Below are positions 37,772-49,426 of a stretch of DNA of 64,000 nt, in pieces; the first letter of the stretch is position 1; every line of letters begins with the position of its first letter. Both the position numbers and the translations under genes were made by a program. The stretch lies in the NCBI GenBank assembly GCA_964058845.1, contig CAXKVR010000076.1:248001-312000 (forward strand), given 5' to 3'. The notes under the pieces were generated by a model. That model worked only from the letters and a program-made list of their open reading frames with translations, did no database searches and had not been told where the DNA came from. Source of the DNA: Carex sylvatica (Eukaryota; Streptophyta; Magnoliopsida; Poales; Cyperaceae).

Positions 37772-39559
37772 ATGGTGTGGTCCTCCCAATCGGCTGCGAA
37801 TGCTTATCTCGATACTCTCAAGCTTGTAAGAATTTTGAATTTTAATGTTCAATTAATTTTTTCGTTTTTTCTCTCTGTTGGCGCATCAGCATTGCTTGAA
37901 TTTTTATATAAAATGTTCTTTCTTCCTGTTTATATTGAGCTTAATGCAAAATGATTATATTCCAATCTTCATCGGCAGAATTTTCATGAAAATAACTTGT
38001 AAGGAAGCTACATTCTAAATGAAATTAAGCTATGTAATCAGGTTTATCAATCAATTTGGTATCATTTTTAAATTATTGTAAATATTGATTATGTCATTAC
38101 GACCCCCTTCTGTTCCTAGATAATTTTAGTATATTGTATAATTTGTGGATTGATTAGATGTTCTTTAGTGTTAAGAGGTTGAAATGTTTAATTTGTACAT
38201 TGCCTATTTCTAGATTAGGTTGGTTCATATATCCTTTAATGTTGTTAGAGACAACAAAACAATTTAATTGATTTATGCCGTCGCCATTGTTTTTTTAGGT
38301 TCTTTTTATATGTAATTTCATGATTAGAAATGTAAAATTCAAGGCATTTGCAAAAACAAAATTCCATGAAGAATTTCACTCCATTTAGTACCTTTAATTC
38401 ATAAAAGCCAAAGTTCTAAAAAAAAAAAAAAAAAAAATGGTTTACCTGTTTCAGGTGCACAAACCAACAAAAGGATACTGTTGTTAGGTTTTTTACTGTC
38501 TTTAATAAAGTATAACCTTTCTTTTCTGAAGGGAATGGTTGCCCTATTTCTTTAGCCTAATTGTTAAAACAAAAAAACAGAATGGTTTACTTATTTCTTA
38601 AGACTAATTGTTAGAACAAAAGAAAACAGAATGGTTTACCTGTTTCAGGCCCATAAATCAACAAACTAACTGACAACGAAACAATTAAGCCATTTTATCC
38701 CCATAAACCCTCCGTAAGATTCACTTTATAACCCAGACTTAATAGTAATCAAGATTTTCACACAGGGGACACAAGCTCTAATTCTTTTACAAAACATAAT
38801 CAATCATCTCATTGGAAGTGTAATTCAACTGACTCACTGTTTCTTTCACATTACTCCCTCTAGTGCAAGAATGAGCTTGAGAGGAGACAGAGCGACCCTA
38901 GCATAATCCCGGTACAACCAGAGAAGAGCGAATTCATCTCAGCATTGGCTGCCGGTACGAGCGCGCAACTCATCGTTGAGGTCTCCCCTGAGGCATCCCA
39001 CTCCACGATCGCTCTGGCAGCCGCGGCCCGACAAACCGGCGGCCGTCTAATCTGCATTCTCCCACAAGAAGAGTCCCTCGCCCCATCAAAAGAAGTCCTT
39101 GAAGAATCTGGCCTTGACGACATGGTCGAATTCCAGGTCGGTGACCCCACTGAACTCCTCCCAAAGTATGAAAACATCGAATTTTCCTTGGTCGATTGCA
39201 GCAACGAGTCATACGAGGATGTGCTAAAGATGATCGATGTCAACCCGAAGAAGTCGGTGGTGGTGGCAAACAATCTCAAGGAGGGGAGAGAGGGGCTAAG
39301 CATGGATGTGCCGGGTGCAAAGGAAGGCATGGTACGGTCCGAGAAGCACATGATAGGGAATGGCATGGAGGTGACCATGATCGGTAGGAATGCTGGCATG
39401 GGCTGGTTGAAGAAAGGCAAGGAAGGAGGGAACATTGTCGGGCCAAACAATGTCGGGCCTGAGAAGAGGCGACGGCCAAGGCGAAAGATCCGGTGGGTGA
39501 AGAAGATTGACGAGCAAAGTGGCGAGGAGCATTTGTATAGATTGGCCAAGTCAATCTGA
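37772..39559 (+). CDS. DUF1442 family protein
   Basis: Two exons, 37772-37825 and 38864-39559, with a 1,038-bp GT-AG intron; 249 residues. The start MVWSSQSAANAYLDTLKLC is characteristic of plant DUF1442 proteins, which have a Rossmann-like fold related to SAM-dependent methyltransferases; no enzyme activity is established. Family-like blocks are FISALAAGTSAQLIVEVSPE, then IALAAAARQTGGRLICILP and the later FSLVDCSNESYEDVLK. The C-terminus is unusually basic (EKRRRPRRKIRWVKK, residues about 220-235), possibly for nuclear or nucleic-acid targeting (inference). Exon 2 is much richer in G and C than the flanking DNA. No lesion is seen. Confidence 0.88.
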
Positions 39560-41180
39560 GATGTTCCTTGTTGATTCAGGGTTTTTTAAGCTTCTTTTTC
39601 ACTCTTTTTTACTGGTCGGGTAAATAGGATGCAAGGGGGATTAATTAGAGTGGAAATATGATGCTTGATTGTGGAAATTAATATGAACTTAGCATAAGCC
39701 TTCTTGAAAAAAAGAAGGATAAAAAATTAGAGGAAAGGAAACTATGTGATGTGGATATGATGAGGAATTACTCTATCTTGTTTGTATTTAGAAGCACCCT
39801 GTATACCAAACGCTTTGTACATATCATCTCTTATGAAACTTTACACTTATTTCATTATTCTAATGTAATGCTTTTCAATTTCTTCTATTTTATAATTCTC
39901 TTCACATCAATTTCTCTTGTAATTGTATGTATGCATGTACAAGTTCTCCGGAGTGTGCATTTGTTAAAAAATAAAAAATAACAATAGCAAAAGATATACA
40001 TTTAATTTGTTTTTTTAATGAACAAAACAAAAGATAGATCTGTTGGTTACACACACCTATATCATCAACACATTTACAAAAATGGATAATAAAACTGAGC
40101 TGAAACAAAGTAAAAAAAGAACATTACATAAAAATCATGAGGAGAGTTCAAATGCCTTTATTTTTTGTGTCTCTACCATGTCTTCATTTTTAAAAACTTT
40201 AATAACTCAAATTTGAAATTTAAAAATCAAAATAAAACTGTTAAATGTGATCTATGTTATTTTCTCTATGTGCTCATAAAAAATTATTACATTTCGATTT
40301 TATTTAAATGTGAATAAATAAGTTGAAAAATCAACGTCTATAAATTATCCACATTAGTGTGTTTTTTTACAAGCTATTGATGATAACCAAAACAAAATTG
40401 AAATACTATAGTTTTTTACCTATGCATAAATAAAATAATATAATTATATCTAATAATTTTATTTTGATTTTAAAATTTAAAATTTTAAGTTATTAATGTT
40501 TTTAAAAATGAAGGGAGAATGAAGATATTTGAACCCTCAAAAGTCATACCAACAACTCGACGCCTAAAACATGGTCAGGGAATAATTTAGTTACATATGC
40601 CGTATGTTTCTCGTCCAAATAAATTATCTATTTTTATTTTGGGCCGGTTCTCATCAACTGTTCAGCCCAGCCCACTGGATGAAATAACACCGTCACTCAT
40701 TGGTACACTTCGTTGTATACTTGTATATACTTTTAATTGTAAAAAATCTCAAGCATTAATACACAAATGAAATGATGGCCTTCAGCTTCTACCACACTCA
40801 ATCTCTCAACATCCTCTGCAATGTAGGTATTATGACCGTTCCACGGAGATCACCCATTCAATGGTACATGCTTCCTTTCTAAGCCCTGGAATGGTCCGGA
40901 AGGGCTGCCCTCTTTTCAAATGTCCATGTTCTACTTTGTCTTTTTCTATATCTCGTAAATTTCGTCCGGAATTGAATAAAATTCTATGCCACTATTTCGT
41001 TCCGAAATCAGCCGAAACAGTACCGAAACCTGGTACATCTATTGCTGCTACTCCCATCACTTCAGTCCGAAGCGACTTCCACTGTGACCATGCCATTATC
41101 ACCCACCAGGCAACAGCTCACTCTCTTTTCTTCTTCCTTTACCAGTGGGACCCAGTTCCTGATCACTGGAACTTAGTGAA
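39560..41180. other. Intergenic DNA between the DUF1442 and CYBDOM genes
   Basis: No gene seen. An imperfect AT-rich inverted repeat around 40160-40510 (TTTTTAAAAACTTTAATAAC and its counterpart TTATTAATGTTTTTAAAAAT) may be an old small element. A short ORF at 40861-41211 has no family resemblance and lacks splice context. Confidence 0.35.
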
Positions 41181-41183
41181 ACA

Positions 41184-41192
41184 TGTATATAG
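41184..41192 (+). promoter_or_regulatory. TATA box of the CYBDOM gene
   Basis: TGTATATAG about 86 bases before the ATG at 41278, a normal spacing for a TATA box with a leader of about 55-60 bases. There are no intervening ATGs in a frame that would obviously compete. Confidence 0.5.
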
Positions 41193-41277
41193 CAAAATTA
41201 ACACAACCTGAAAATATACAAGCCTCCTTCCCTTTTTTACCAATTACTACTACAATATTCATGCATAAATTTCCTCA

Positions 41278-43716
41278 ATGGCAACGCCTCTGATCTTCTT
41301 CTCTGCTTCCTTGTTATTTGTTTTGGCCTCGATCACAGCTGTTCATTCGCAGATGGATAGCTGTGATGCTGATCTCAGTAGTTTCCTTCCGGCACCTTTT
41401 AACACTTCAGGGCTTGTTTGTAAACCTGTTTGGAAGACCTTTATCCTCAGAGTACTTATTTTTCTCACCTTTAATTCAATCTATACATCTATTTTGTTTT
41501 AACTTATATATTGATTTCTTCTGGAAAATACTTTATGCTTATATGAGGAAACTAAGATACAATAGATCAAGAGATATATTGTGTCACAACAAGCAAATAA
41601 GCAATACTGGTTCTTTAGTTTAAATTATTTCCTGAGAAATATTGTGTCTAATTCTTTTTCAGTATTACCAAAGCGAACACAACACTGTCAGCATAGTATT
41701 ATCTTCAATCTATACCTCTGGTTGGATCTCAATGGGGTTCTCGCCCGATGGGATGATGGTTGGTTCAAATGCCATGGTGGGTTGGATCGATACCACCGGT
41801 AGAGCTTTCATCAAGCAGTACGACTTGCGAGGCATGTCTTCGTCAGATGTGGTCGTAAATGATGGTAAATTGAAGCTGACAAGTGTTTCTCCTAAAGTGG
41901 TGCTCTACGGGGTAAATATCTATCTTATGTTTCAAGTGAGGTTTTCGAAGCCGGTCAAGAGCCAGGGAATCCTTTTCGCGTATGCAAATGAAGCTCCGAA
42001 TCATTTTCTGCTTACGAAACATGATGACAAGATATCTATCTCTATTGAATTTTCTTCAGGTTTTGTTTTTTCCTTGTGAAATAATTCATGTGTTTCTCTT
42101 AAAATGGATCAGTTTTTGGTACCGGCTGGGAGTGGCAGATCCAGAATTTTTGCCGGGGGGGGGGGAGGGGGGGGGGGGGTGGGGGTGGGCAAAAGAATAG
42201 CAAATCGGGTTAAAATAGCAACAATGCTCTAACTTATAATTTTCAATGCTTTTGACTATTAATTTACAATTCTCTAACTTCTAATCCTATTTACCAATCA
42301 AAATTCAAGGAATTTATCCTAATTTTAAGTTTTAACCCAAAATTTAACCTCAATTGCAAAGTTGGTCTGGACCTATATAGATCTTCATAAAATTCCAAAA
42401 TCCAGGGGAGGGGGGGCAGCCCCCCCGGCTCTTACTGGGTCCGCCCTGCCTGCCAGTTAGTACTGGTACTTCTCACTGTGAAAAACCTGATTGAAGTACC
42501 ATAACCGAAAGGATGAAAAAGATGAGGACCAAAATGAAGTTTCTTCATACGAATTATACAGCTTTCTCAATATAACCAGCATATCAAATTATAATGTGAA
42601 TAGGTGCGTCAACTGCTTCTTCTTCTCCTTCATCGGACCTGTACCAGTTGAAACAAAAACATGGAGTATTGGCCATTTTTAGCTGGGGATTTCTCCTACC
42701 TTTAGGTGCGATAATTGCAAGATATTTCAGACACAAAGATCCACTCTGGTACTACCTTCATGCTGTGATTCAGCTTTTGGGATATTTAGTCGGGCTCGCT
42801 GCTGTCTTGGCTGGAATTTTTCTTTACAACAAATCACATTCCAATTTTAGAAGTCACAAGGGCCTCGGAATTTCTGTACTTGTTCTAGGATCTCTGCAGG
42901 TGAGTAGTTTATACATGCATTCAGGCTGATTTTACCAGTTCAACCAATAGATATGCCAGAACTTGCACATGACTACAAATGGGAGTCATATAGATTTCTT
43001 TAAATTAACACATTAAGGCATAATTAAAAAATCGTATCAAATTCATTATTAGCTGAAAAATCAAGTATAATTGGACAATTTAGGTTGATTTGGAATTGTC
43101 TCATAACACATTTTTGGCAAATTGGTTAATTTAAGGTCGTAGTTGAGAAAAAAAAATGATTAATTAACAATTTAGGGTTAATTGGGGCCCATTTATTTCA
43201 CTTTTTTGAAAAATCATAACCATATAATTATGGTACTGATTATGGAAACAGTAGCCAAATGTTGGTATCAGTACACACCAGCCAATATTGCAAACCTAGC
43301 TAGGCCTTAAGCTGAAGAACTTAGAATAGCACTCTTACTATTTTTAGCATTTGATGTGGTACAGGTACTTGTTTTTATAAAATGTTATACATTTCACTTC
43401 ATACTTATTTGGGTTAACATACGGCGCCGCTTACTATTTTTTCTTTATAATTAAGGTGATTGCATTTTTCATACGGCCTGATAAGGAGTCAAAGCTGCGC
43501 AAGTACTGGAACTGGTACCACCACTGGCTTGGAAGGCTGGCTCTTTTCCTTGCGGCTATTAACATTGCTCTCGGCCTCCAAATCGGAGGTGCCAGTAGTT
43601 CATGGAAATTTGGTTATGGTATTACACTTGCCGCAATCCTTATTACCTTTTCGGTTCTTGAAATTATACTGTGGACCAATTGGTCCAAGAAAACCATTTC
43701 TCCTCCCACTATTTAA
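41278..43716 (+). CDS. Cytochrome b561 and DOMON domain protein (CYBDOM)
   Basis: Exons 41278-41451, 41663-42059, 42604-42899, 43456-43716; 1,128 nt, 375 residues. A signal peptide (about residues 1-24, ending VHSQ) precedes a DOMON domain (about 45-170, with WISMGFSPDGMMVGSNAMVG) and a b561 membrane core (about 205-345) with five hydrophobic helices. Candidate haem-binding histidines are in KHGVLAIFSW, YYLHAVIQ, SHKGLG and WYHHWLGR. Plant CYBDOM proteins pass electrons across the plasma membrane using ascorbate, with apoplastic acceptors such as ferric chelates or monodehydroascorbate. The closest match I recall is the Arabidopsis At3g61750 type. The exon 2-3 junction restores FSSGASTASS. 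Intron 2 carries a G-run repeat element. Confidence 0.92.
42131..42460. mobile_element. G-run MITE in CYBDOM intron 2
   Basis: A segment beginning AGTGGCAGATCCAGAATTTT then a run of about 30 G with few breaks (42153-42188), and ending in CCCCCCCGGCTCTTACTGGG followed by TCCGCC. The ends are inverted versions of each other, the type of small plant element starting (GTGG)CGGAYCCAGGATTT and continuing into G-runs. No clear target duplication. The G tracts could form quadruplex structures in DNA or pre-mRNA. Confidence 0.6.
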
Positions 43717-44104
43717 AGCTTAGTTCAGTTAGTTCATAGTTGTAAAAAAATATTTGTTGAGTGGTAGTTAATTAATAGTTTGGTTATAATCTGGGCTGTG
43801 GGTTGGCTCTCCATGCCTTTTTATTTCTTTTATTTTTGGGTCTACGTATACACCAATTATCAGGCTATTTATCTGCCCTCGAAACAGTTAAAAAGACTCA
43901 GTTAATGAGAAAGAGTTGCTAATCTTTTTTTTTTTTGAGTGAGGTAGGGAGTGAAAAGACTGGTATGTTGGTAAAAATAAAATGTAAACAAAAAAATTGA
44001 CCTTGTATTTTTCATTTTTTTTCCTTTACTTTTAAACAAAAAAATTTATATAGCATGATATCAAATTCCTTGGCATTTGTACCAAGCTAGCTTAGCAATG
44101 TACG
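43717..44104. other. 3' flank of the CYBDOM gene
   Basis: AT-rich sequence expected to hold the 3' untranslated region and polyadenylation signals. No other feature is seen. Confidence 0.35.
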
Positions 44105-44113
44105 ACGAAACTA

Positions 44114-44334
44114 GAATTCGCATCCTCTGCATTAACTCAAAAAATAATCTTTTGAGTTAATCTGGAACGTCCAATCTATTTTAAGATCCGTGCAGATTAG
44201 ATCTACACTAATATTAAAGAGTCTTTGAATTATAAACTGTAACTGAATAGACTCAGTTTAAAATTACACGCCGAGATGAATTAACTTAAAAATGCTCTTT
44301 TGAGTTATTGCAGAGTTGCAGACGATGCGGACTC
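44114..44334. mobile_element. MULE-type MITE (GAATTCGTATC family), copy 3
   Basis: A 221-bp element with left end GAATTCGCATCCTCTGCATT and a complementary right end (GCAGAGTTGCAGACGATGCG). Both ends continue into AACTCAAAA/TTTTGAGTT blocks. An exact 9-bp duplication ACGAAACTA occurs at 44105-44113 and 44335-44343. It is non-coding. Confidence 0.8.
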
Positions 44335-44343
44335 ACGAAACTA

Positions 44344-44759
44344 TATATAACGTGTCATTTTCTCCAATGTATGAAGTACATTTGCAATTATTATTTCACT
44401 GTTTTTTTTTCCAATAGGATAATTGGATAAAATATACCTTTTTGTTTCTACCTTTAGAAAGACAAAACTTTAACTACCAAACATCATTTTCTAGAAATAT
44501 CATAGTGCAAAACCTACAATTATAAATTCATCTTTATCAAGCAAGTTTTACAATTGTAAATTACTTGGGACTTATACATAAAACAAAAGAACGCAATGAC
44601 AGAGATTCTTCTCTCTTATATAATAAACTGAGGGAACAAGGTGCTATCGAAGTAGATATGTCATAAATGAAGTTATAGTCAGAGAAAGACAATATTATTT
44701 TTGTCGGTCCTCTTATTTTATCTTTTTTTTTTTTTTTTTTGATGACCTTATTTGTTTGG
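44344..44759. other. 3' flank of the pectinesterase gene
   Basis: AT-rich DNA between the MITE and the stop codon of the minus-strand pectinesterase gene; it should contain that gene's 3' end. No other feature is seen. Confidence 0.35.
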
Positions 44760-46732
44760 TTACTTCCCTCTCAATCCAGCCAAGAATGAAACCCCTGTAG
44801 GAGGCAACCAAGTAAATCCACCTATAAACCGCGCAACGGTGAACTTGCTCGCCTCCTCGTGCATTGTAATCACTCGGTATCCCGGCCAAGTTACCCGCTT
44901 GCCGACCCATGAGCCGGGTCCATTGTTCAAGTACTCACCATAATACAGCGTCTGAAGCGCAAACGATCTGTTCCACTCGAGCCATCCTGCCGGATTTATG
45001 TGGTTGTCCATGTATGTTTCCATATAAACTGTTCTAGAGTACATCTTCCATGGCCGACCCAGGTACGTCGGGTATTGCCACTTCACTGGGTAAAGCTCAG
45101 ATGTAACCCACAACTGGCAAGCGTGGATTGAGATGCCGGTATTTTGATTCGGGTCCTTTCTACCTTGTGCCGTGATTGTGTTTTTTTGCTGCGGAAGAGG
45201 CTTTCGGGCCCAAATGTTGCAGTTTTGGAGCACTACAGCGGCATTGCCAAAGATAAAGTCGACTGTGCCATATATGTCGCACTCGCGGTAGAATTGTCTC
45301 TGAGAATGCACGTAAAGAGTGTCTTGATACCCACTTATGTTGCAGCGGTATATGACGGCGTGATCGGCACTGACTTGAAGTGCAACTGCTTGGTGCTTCT
45401 CCGGCCCGGCCCAATTCTCGATCGTCATGTCCTTCATAATAAAACCAGCTCCATTTGCGGCTGCCACAGAATTTCTAAAACAATTTCAATCTTTTGAAGT
45501 GAACTAAATTCAGAGGTCTTTTTCTTTCACCTTTTGCTCCTTTTCCTTTTCAAAAAGAAGGAACTTTTTGGATTATGTAATAAGAGAAAAGGCCAGGACT
45601 ACTCTACTATTATCTAAACTCATACTTTTTGCTAAGAGAAGCTTTAGTTAGATGCTCCTAGAATTTCAAACTCTATACTGTTATTGTTTCTTATAGAAAA
45701 GTAATTAAGAACCAAAATTTTAGGATACATACCAAATGTAGCAGTGTGATAGGTTGTGTAATTTGCATAGATGCTCCGGCCACCGGTAACCACCGTTTGG
45801 CCGACTCCGTCTCCAACAAACATAATATTGGTCTTCTTCCTGTCAACTTTAACATTCTCTTCATATCGCCCGGCCTTCACATAGATAATGATACGCCGGG
45901 AATTGTAGTTCGGTACTGTCTTTACGGCATCTCCGATCTTCTTATGCGTCCCATTTCCATCTTTTGACACAATCATATCAGCCTGGATTTCAGCTGCTGC
46001 CACTTGAAGCAATCTTCTATCGCTTTTCTTCACCCAATTTGGGAATTCATTTGATTTGTCAGAGGTGCTTAACAATTTTCTCCTCTTCTTGCTTTGTGTA
46101 GAAATGGTAGAGAAATCTTGATTGCTATAGATGGCTAGATTGTTACTTAGCAATTTTGCTAGTTCATTAAAATAGCTCATCATCTGAGGCTTTAGGTATG
46201 TGTCTCCGCTTTGCTCGAGCTCCTCTTCACACGTGTCTTGGTTAGTGACAACTGCGCTCAGCCACGTCATCACATCATCAGTCGAAGAAGTCGAATATAG
46301 TAATGTGGATAGAGACTGCGCCAGGTGTTGGTGCGAGTCATAGAGCAACTCCATGCAACTGTCATAAGCACTTCGTGACAATGGGGCCATGTCAAATGCG
46401 GCCAATGCCATGGCATCATAAAGTGCTTGACTGACACGTTGGTGTGTCATGTTCATCGACAAGTGTACAAGTTCATGTGGGCCCGCTTCCATCCCACCGG
46501 GAAATTCCATGAGCGAAGTCAAGCATATATCCTTGTAGAGGGTCAGCTCGCATGTGCATTTTATTGCCTCAGTCGGAACCCGGTTCGAGCCTGAGATTGT
46601 CGGTTTGAACCGGGTTCGGACTAAGAAGGTGACTGATATGGCAGCAAGGAGTACAACGAAGATGGTGAAGAGTGTTAGAAGGATCAAACGGTGTAGGCGG
46701 CTTTTGGATGAAAAACACTTGCTGTAACTCAT
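44760..46732 (-). CDS. Type I pectin methylesterase with PMEI prodomain
   Basis: Exons 46732-45733 and 45460-44760; 566 residues from MSYSKCFSS. A start 51 nt upstream (46783, MRSLN) is in frame and would give 583. One membrane anchor lies near residues 14-36. A PMEI domain with family cysteines (KCTCEL, DICLTS, DSCMEL, DTCEEE) covers about 55-210. Two basic processing sites, RKLL and RRLL, separate it from the catalytic domain, as in type I enzymes cleaved by subtilases in the Golgi. Catalytic signatures are GRYEENV, QAVAL, GYQDTLY, GTVDFIFGNA (catalytic Asp) and LGRPW (Arg). The enzyme demethylesterifies homogalacturonan in the cell wall. It most resembles the Arabidopsis At3g10720/At5g04970 clade (FAANGAGF at the exon junction). 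The exon 2 acceptor has a weak pyrimidine tract. Confidence 0.92.
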
Positions 46733-46949
46733 CTTGCTAGTAAGTATAGTTGAGTTAAGGGAGGAGGAATTAAGTGATCTCAAAAGAAACGATGCCTTCT
46801 ACCAAGTGGTTATATGCGAGAATAAAGCGGAATAAAAGAATCAGGATCTCCTGTGGCTTTTTGTGGTACTGTAATTGTGTATTGGGTATAAATGAAAAGA
46901 ACAGAAAGAATGCTCCTTCAATTTTTGGATGTTGCACGTACGGGAAGTC

Positions 46950-46962
46950 CATATATATGAAT
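46950..46962 (-). promoter_or_regulatory. TATA-like element of the pectinesterase gene
   Basis: On the minus strand the sequence reads TTCATATATATGG about 170-220 bases before the two candidate start codons. It is the best TATA match upstream of the gene. Confidence 0.4.
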
Positions 46963-47000
46963 GAATTAATAAAGCAAGAATGTCCGGTTCATGCAATTTA

Positions 47001-47915
47001 CCGAATTTTTTATATAATACCCAAATTTTTTATAAAATTACAAAATCTATCCAACTTTCCGGTTATTTAGTCACCGGATTTAGAAATTGATCCGGTGACT
47101 AAATAACCGATTGCAAGATATAGGTCCGGTGACTAAATAATTAGTTTCAAGATATAGGTCGCGTGACTAAATAACCGGTTTTGTATTTTTCTTTTTCTTT
47201 TTTATAAAAAATGCTTGAATTCTGAGTTATTGATCACGATTCAAAAGTCACTTCTAGGTTAATACATAAAATATTGTCATCCTTCTAGTACATTTAATTT
47301 CTAAAAAGTTGTATCTATTAAAAAAAATAAAAACTTTAAGTTATTTAATGATTGTTATTCAAAAAAAATTATCAAAATAGATACAACTTTTAAAAATTAA
47401 ATGTACTAGAAGGATCACAATATATTCTGTATTACTTAGAAGTGACTTTTGAATCGCAATTAATAACTCACATTCAAAGCATATATTTTTTTTCAATAAC
47501 ACATAAAGAAATATATTAATTTTTCTTAAAACTGTGAAAAAATCCAGTTTAAAAAATATTAATTCGGATTATTTATCGCAGTCTTTCTAATAAATTAAAT
47601 TATATTGTATTCCATCTGTTTTTATAGAAATATATTAAACATTTCTAATATTTCAATACAAAATATAAATAAATTAAAAAAAATTATGTTTTGTAAAAAA
47701 AAAAGAAAAAAAAAAAAAAAACACAAAACCAGTTATTTAGTCACCGGACTTATATCTTGAAATCGGTTATTTAGTCACCGGACCAATTTCTAGATCCGGT
47801 GATCAAATAACCAGAAAGAGGGGCTTGACCCGGTTATTTAGTCATCGAAAGGGGGCAGATTTCGAATTATTGCAAAAAGCTTGGTAGATTTTGTAATTTT
47901 ATAATTTTTTTGGGT
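47001..47915. mobile_element. Foldback element with CCGGTTATTTAGTCACCGG repeats
   Basis: About 915 bp with inverted arms of roughly 190 bp (47018-47190 and 47720-47915). Ends read TACCCAAATTTTTTATAAAA and the complement. Both arms hold several copies of CCGGTTATTTAGTCACCGG, in both orientations, spaced by AAGATATAGGTC. GCAATTTA flanks it at 46993-47000 and 47916-47923, a probable 8-9 bp target duplication. A second palindromic sequence (47208-47640) occupies the centre. Confidence 0.7.
47208..47640. mobile_element. Palindromic repeat nested in the foldback element
   Basis: Arms of about 115 bp (47208-47321 and 47367-47480) are near-perfect inverted repeats sharing ATTCAAAAGTCACTTCTA and CCTTCTAGTACATTTAATTT. 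The right side continues with TTTCTAATAAATTAAATTAT and TTCTAATATTTCAATA sequence seen again at 61640-62280 and 62325-63610. The outer left arm is missing, so this copy looks truncated or was inserted incompletely. Confidence 0.65.
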
Positions 47916-48229
47916 GCAATTTAATAGAAAAGATGGATATATACAAGTAATACTTAATTTGGTATAATATTAGAGGAACAAATCACTTAAATATACTTCA
48001 CAATTTTTGTAGTTTGAAATGTGTCACTTTCAGATAGTGTTAAAATTAAATTATATACCCTCTAGTTTTGTACTAAATCAGATGTCAAATCTATATATCT
48101 TTGTTATAGCGCTTTAGGTATATCTCATTAGCTATGACTATGAGTATCAAAATTTATAAGCATGCGTGTGGTTAGTATATATAGTCATAAATCTAGAATT
48201 GAAATAATCAGGGTTGGTTTTAAATATAA

Positions 48230-49045
48230 TATTTAGATATAACATGAGTATAATTTGAGAACAAAAAGAAAAAAATATGCGAATAATTTAGGTATAAATT
48301 GTGAAGTTCACGAATAGTTTAGAAATCTGTTAATTCATATATTTATTGAAATAATTTTAAAGATGAATAATTTGCATATCATCTTATTATGGTAATGAGT
48401 ATTACGACCTGCGACATAGATTGTAACACTTGCCATAGATTCAAGAGATTTAGTGTAAAATAGATAAATTGTGATATAACATGAGTATAATTTGAGAATA
48501 AAAAGAAACAATTTATGCGAATAATTCACATATACATTGAGAACAAATAGAAATATGTTTAATTCGTATCTTCGCTGAAACATTTTGGAGATGAATAATT
48601 TTCAACTAATTCACAGGTCATGTTACTATGTCTATGACTATAGTCACAAGATTCACGAATAATTCATTTTTTTTTGTGATGGTGAACCAAACGCTGAATT
48701 ATTCGGTTGAACGAACTTTTACCGAATTATTTACGAATAATTTGCTAATTTTACTAATTTTTCTTGAATTATACGAATTATTTACAAACATTTCTAGAAT
48801 TTTTCCAAAACATTTTTTTATTTTTATTTTTGCGTCCTTGTGGGACTGGAATTTCTAATCTAGATAATCCCGAATCATTCCTGAATTATGCCCGAATTAT
48901 TCCGGAATCACGAACTTTTGACTCCGTCGAACCGAATCCGAATTATTCAATTGTCACTATGCTATGGACTAATTAGCATTATGACCCGCAACATAGATCG
49001 TCACACTTGCCAAAGATTCAAGAGATTTAGTGTGAAAATGGAGGA
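48230..49045. repeat. Locally duplicated segments with GAATAATTC motifs
   Basis: A block with ATAACATGAGTATAATTTGA occurs at about 48239 and 48475, and a 65-bp block containing CAAGAGATTTAGTGT occurs at about 48395-48458 and 48972-49035. Between them, 48640-48965 is dense in GAATTATTC/GAATAATTC and has imperfect inverted ends (CTATAGTCACAAGATTCACG and GAATTATTCAATTGTCACTA), probably another small hAT-like element. No ORF of interest. Confidence 0.55.
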
Positions 49046-49426
49046 GCCAGCTTAGGTTAGGTGAGGGGTATACATCTCTAGCATATGAGGTGGTTTCAAT
49101 TAATACAGGATACCTGATTAATGGATGGTTTCCAAATCTACATGGCATCAATTCTTCTCTCCTGTAGTGGTACCAAAAGCCCATGTTGTTTTGTCCCTTT
49201 TTATATCCATGACACAACTGGATCAGATTTGATTTGTTAAGTCGGTTGACGAGTCAATTCCCTCTTCTTTGATGTTGTCCAATGTTCAACACACTCATAA
49301 CGTAAATTATTGTAGCTTTCGGAAATATATTTCCATGCAAAAATAAGAGAAAGAAAATTCAGAATTTTTTTTTTCAAGTAATTATTGATTGTCAATTTGT
49401 CATACTTGACTTATGTGGGGTTCACC

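Noticed and set aside
38860..39549. 229-codon minus-strand ORF opposite the DUF1442 gene
   Set aside because: Shadow of the GC-rich plus-strand exon, whose protein matches a known family while the antisense reading does not.
40861..41211. 116-codon ORF upstream of the CYBDOM gene
   Set aside because: No recognisable family and it overlaps the promoter and TATA box of the real gene.
44760..46783. Upstream ATG at 46783 as the pectinesterase start
   Set aside because: It is in frame and cannot be excluded, but the ATG at 46732 places the membrane anchor nearer the N-terminus, as usual in the family.
47208..47480. microRNA precursor
   Set aside because: The hairpin is long, almost perfectly paired and repeated elsewhere, as in foldback transposons; it would give siRNAs rather than one miRNA.
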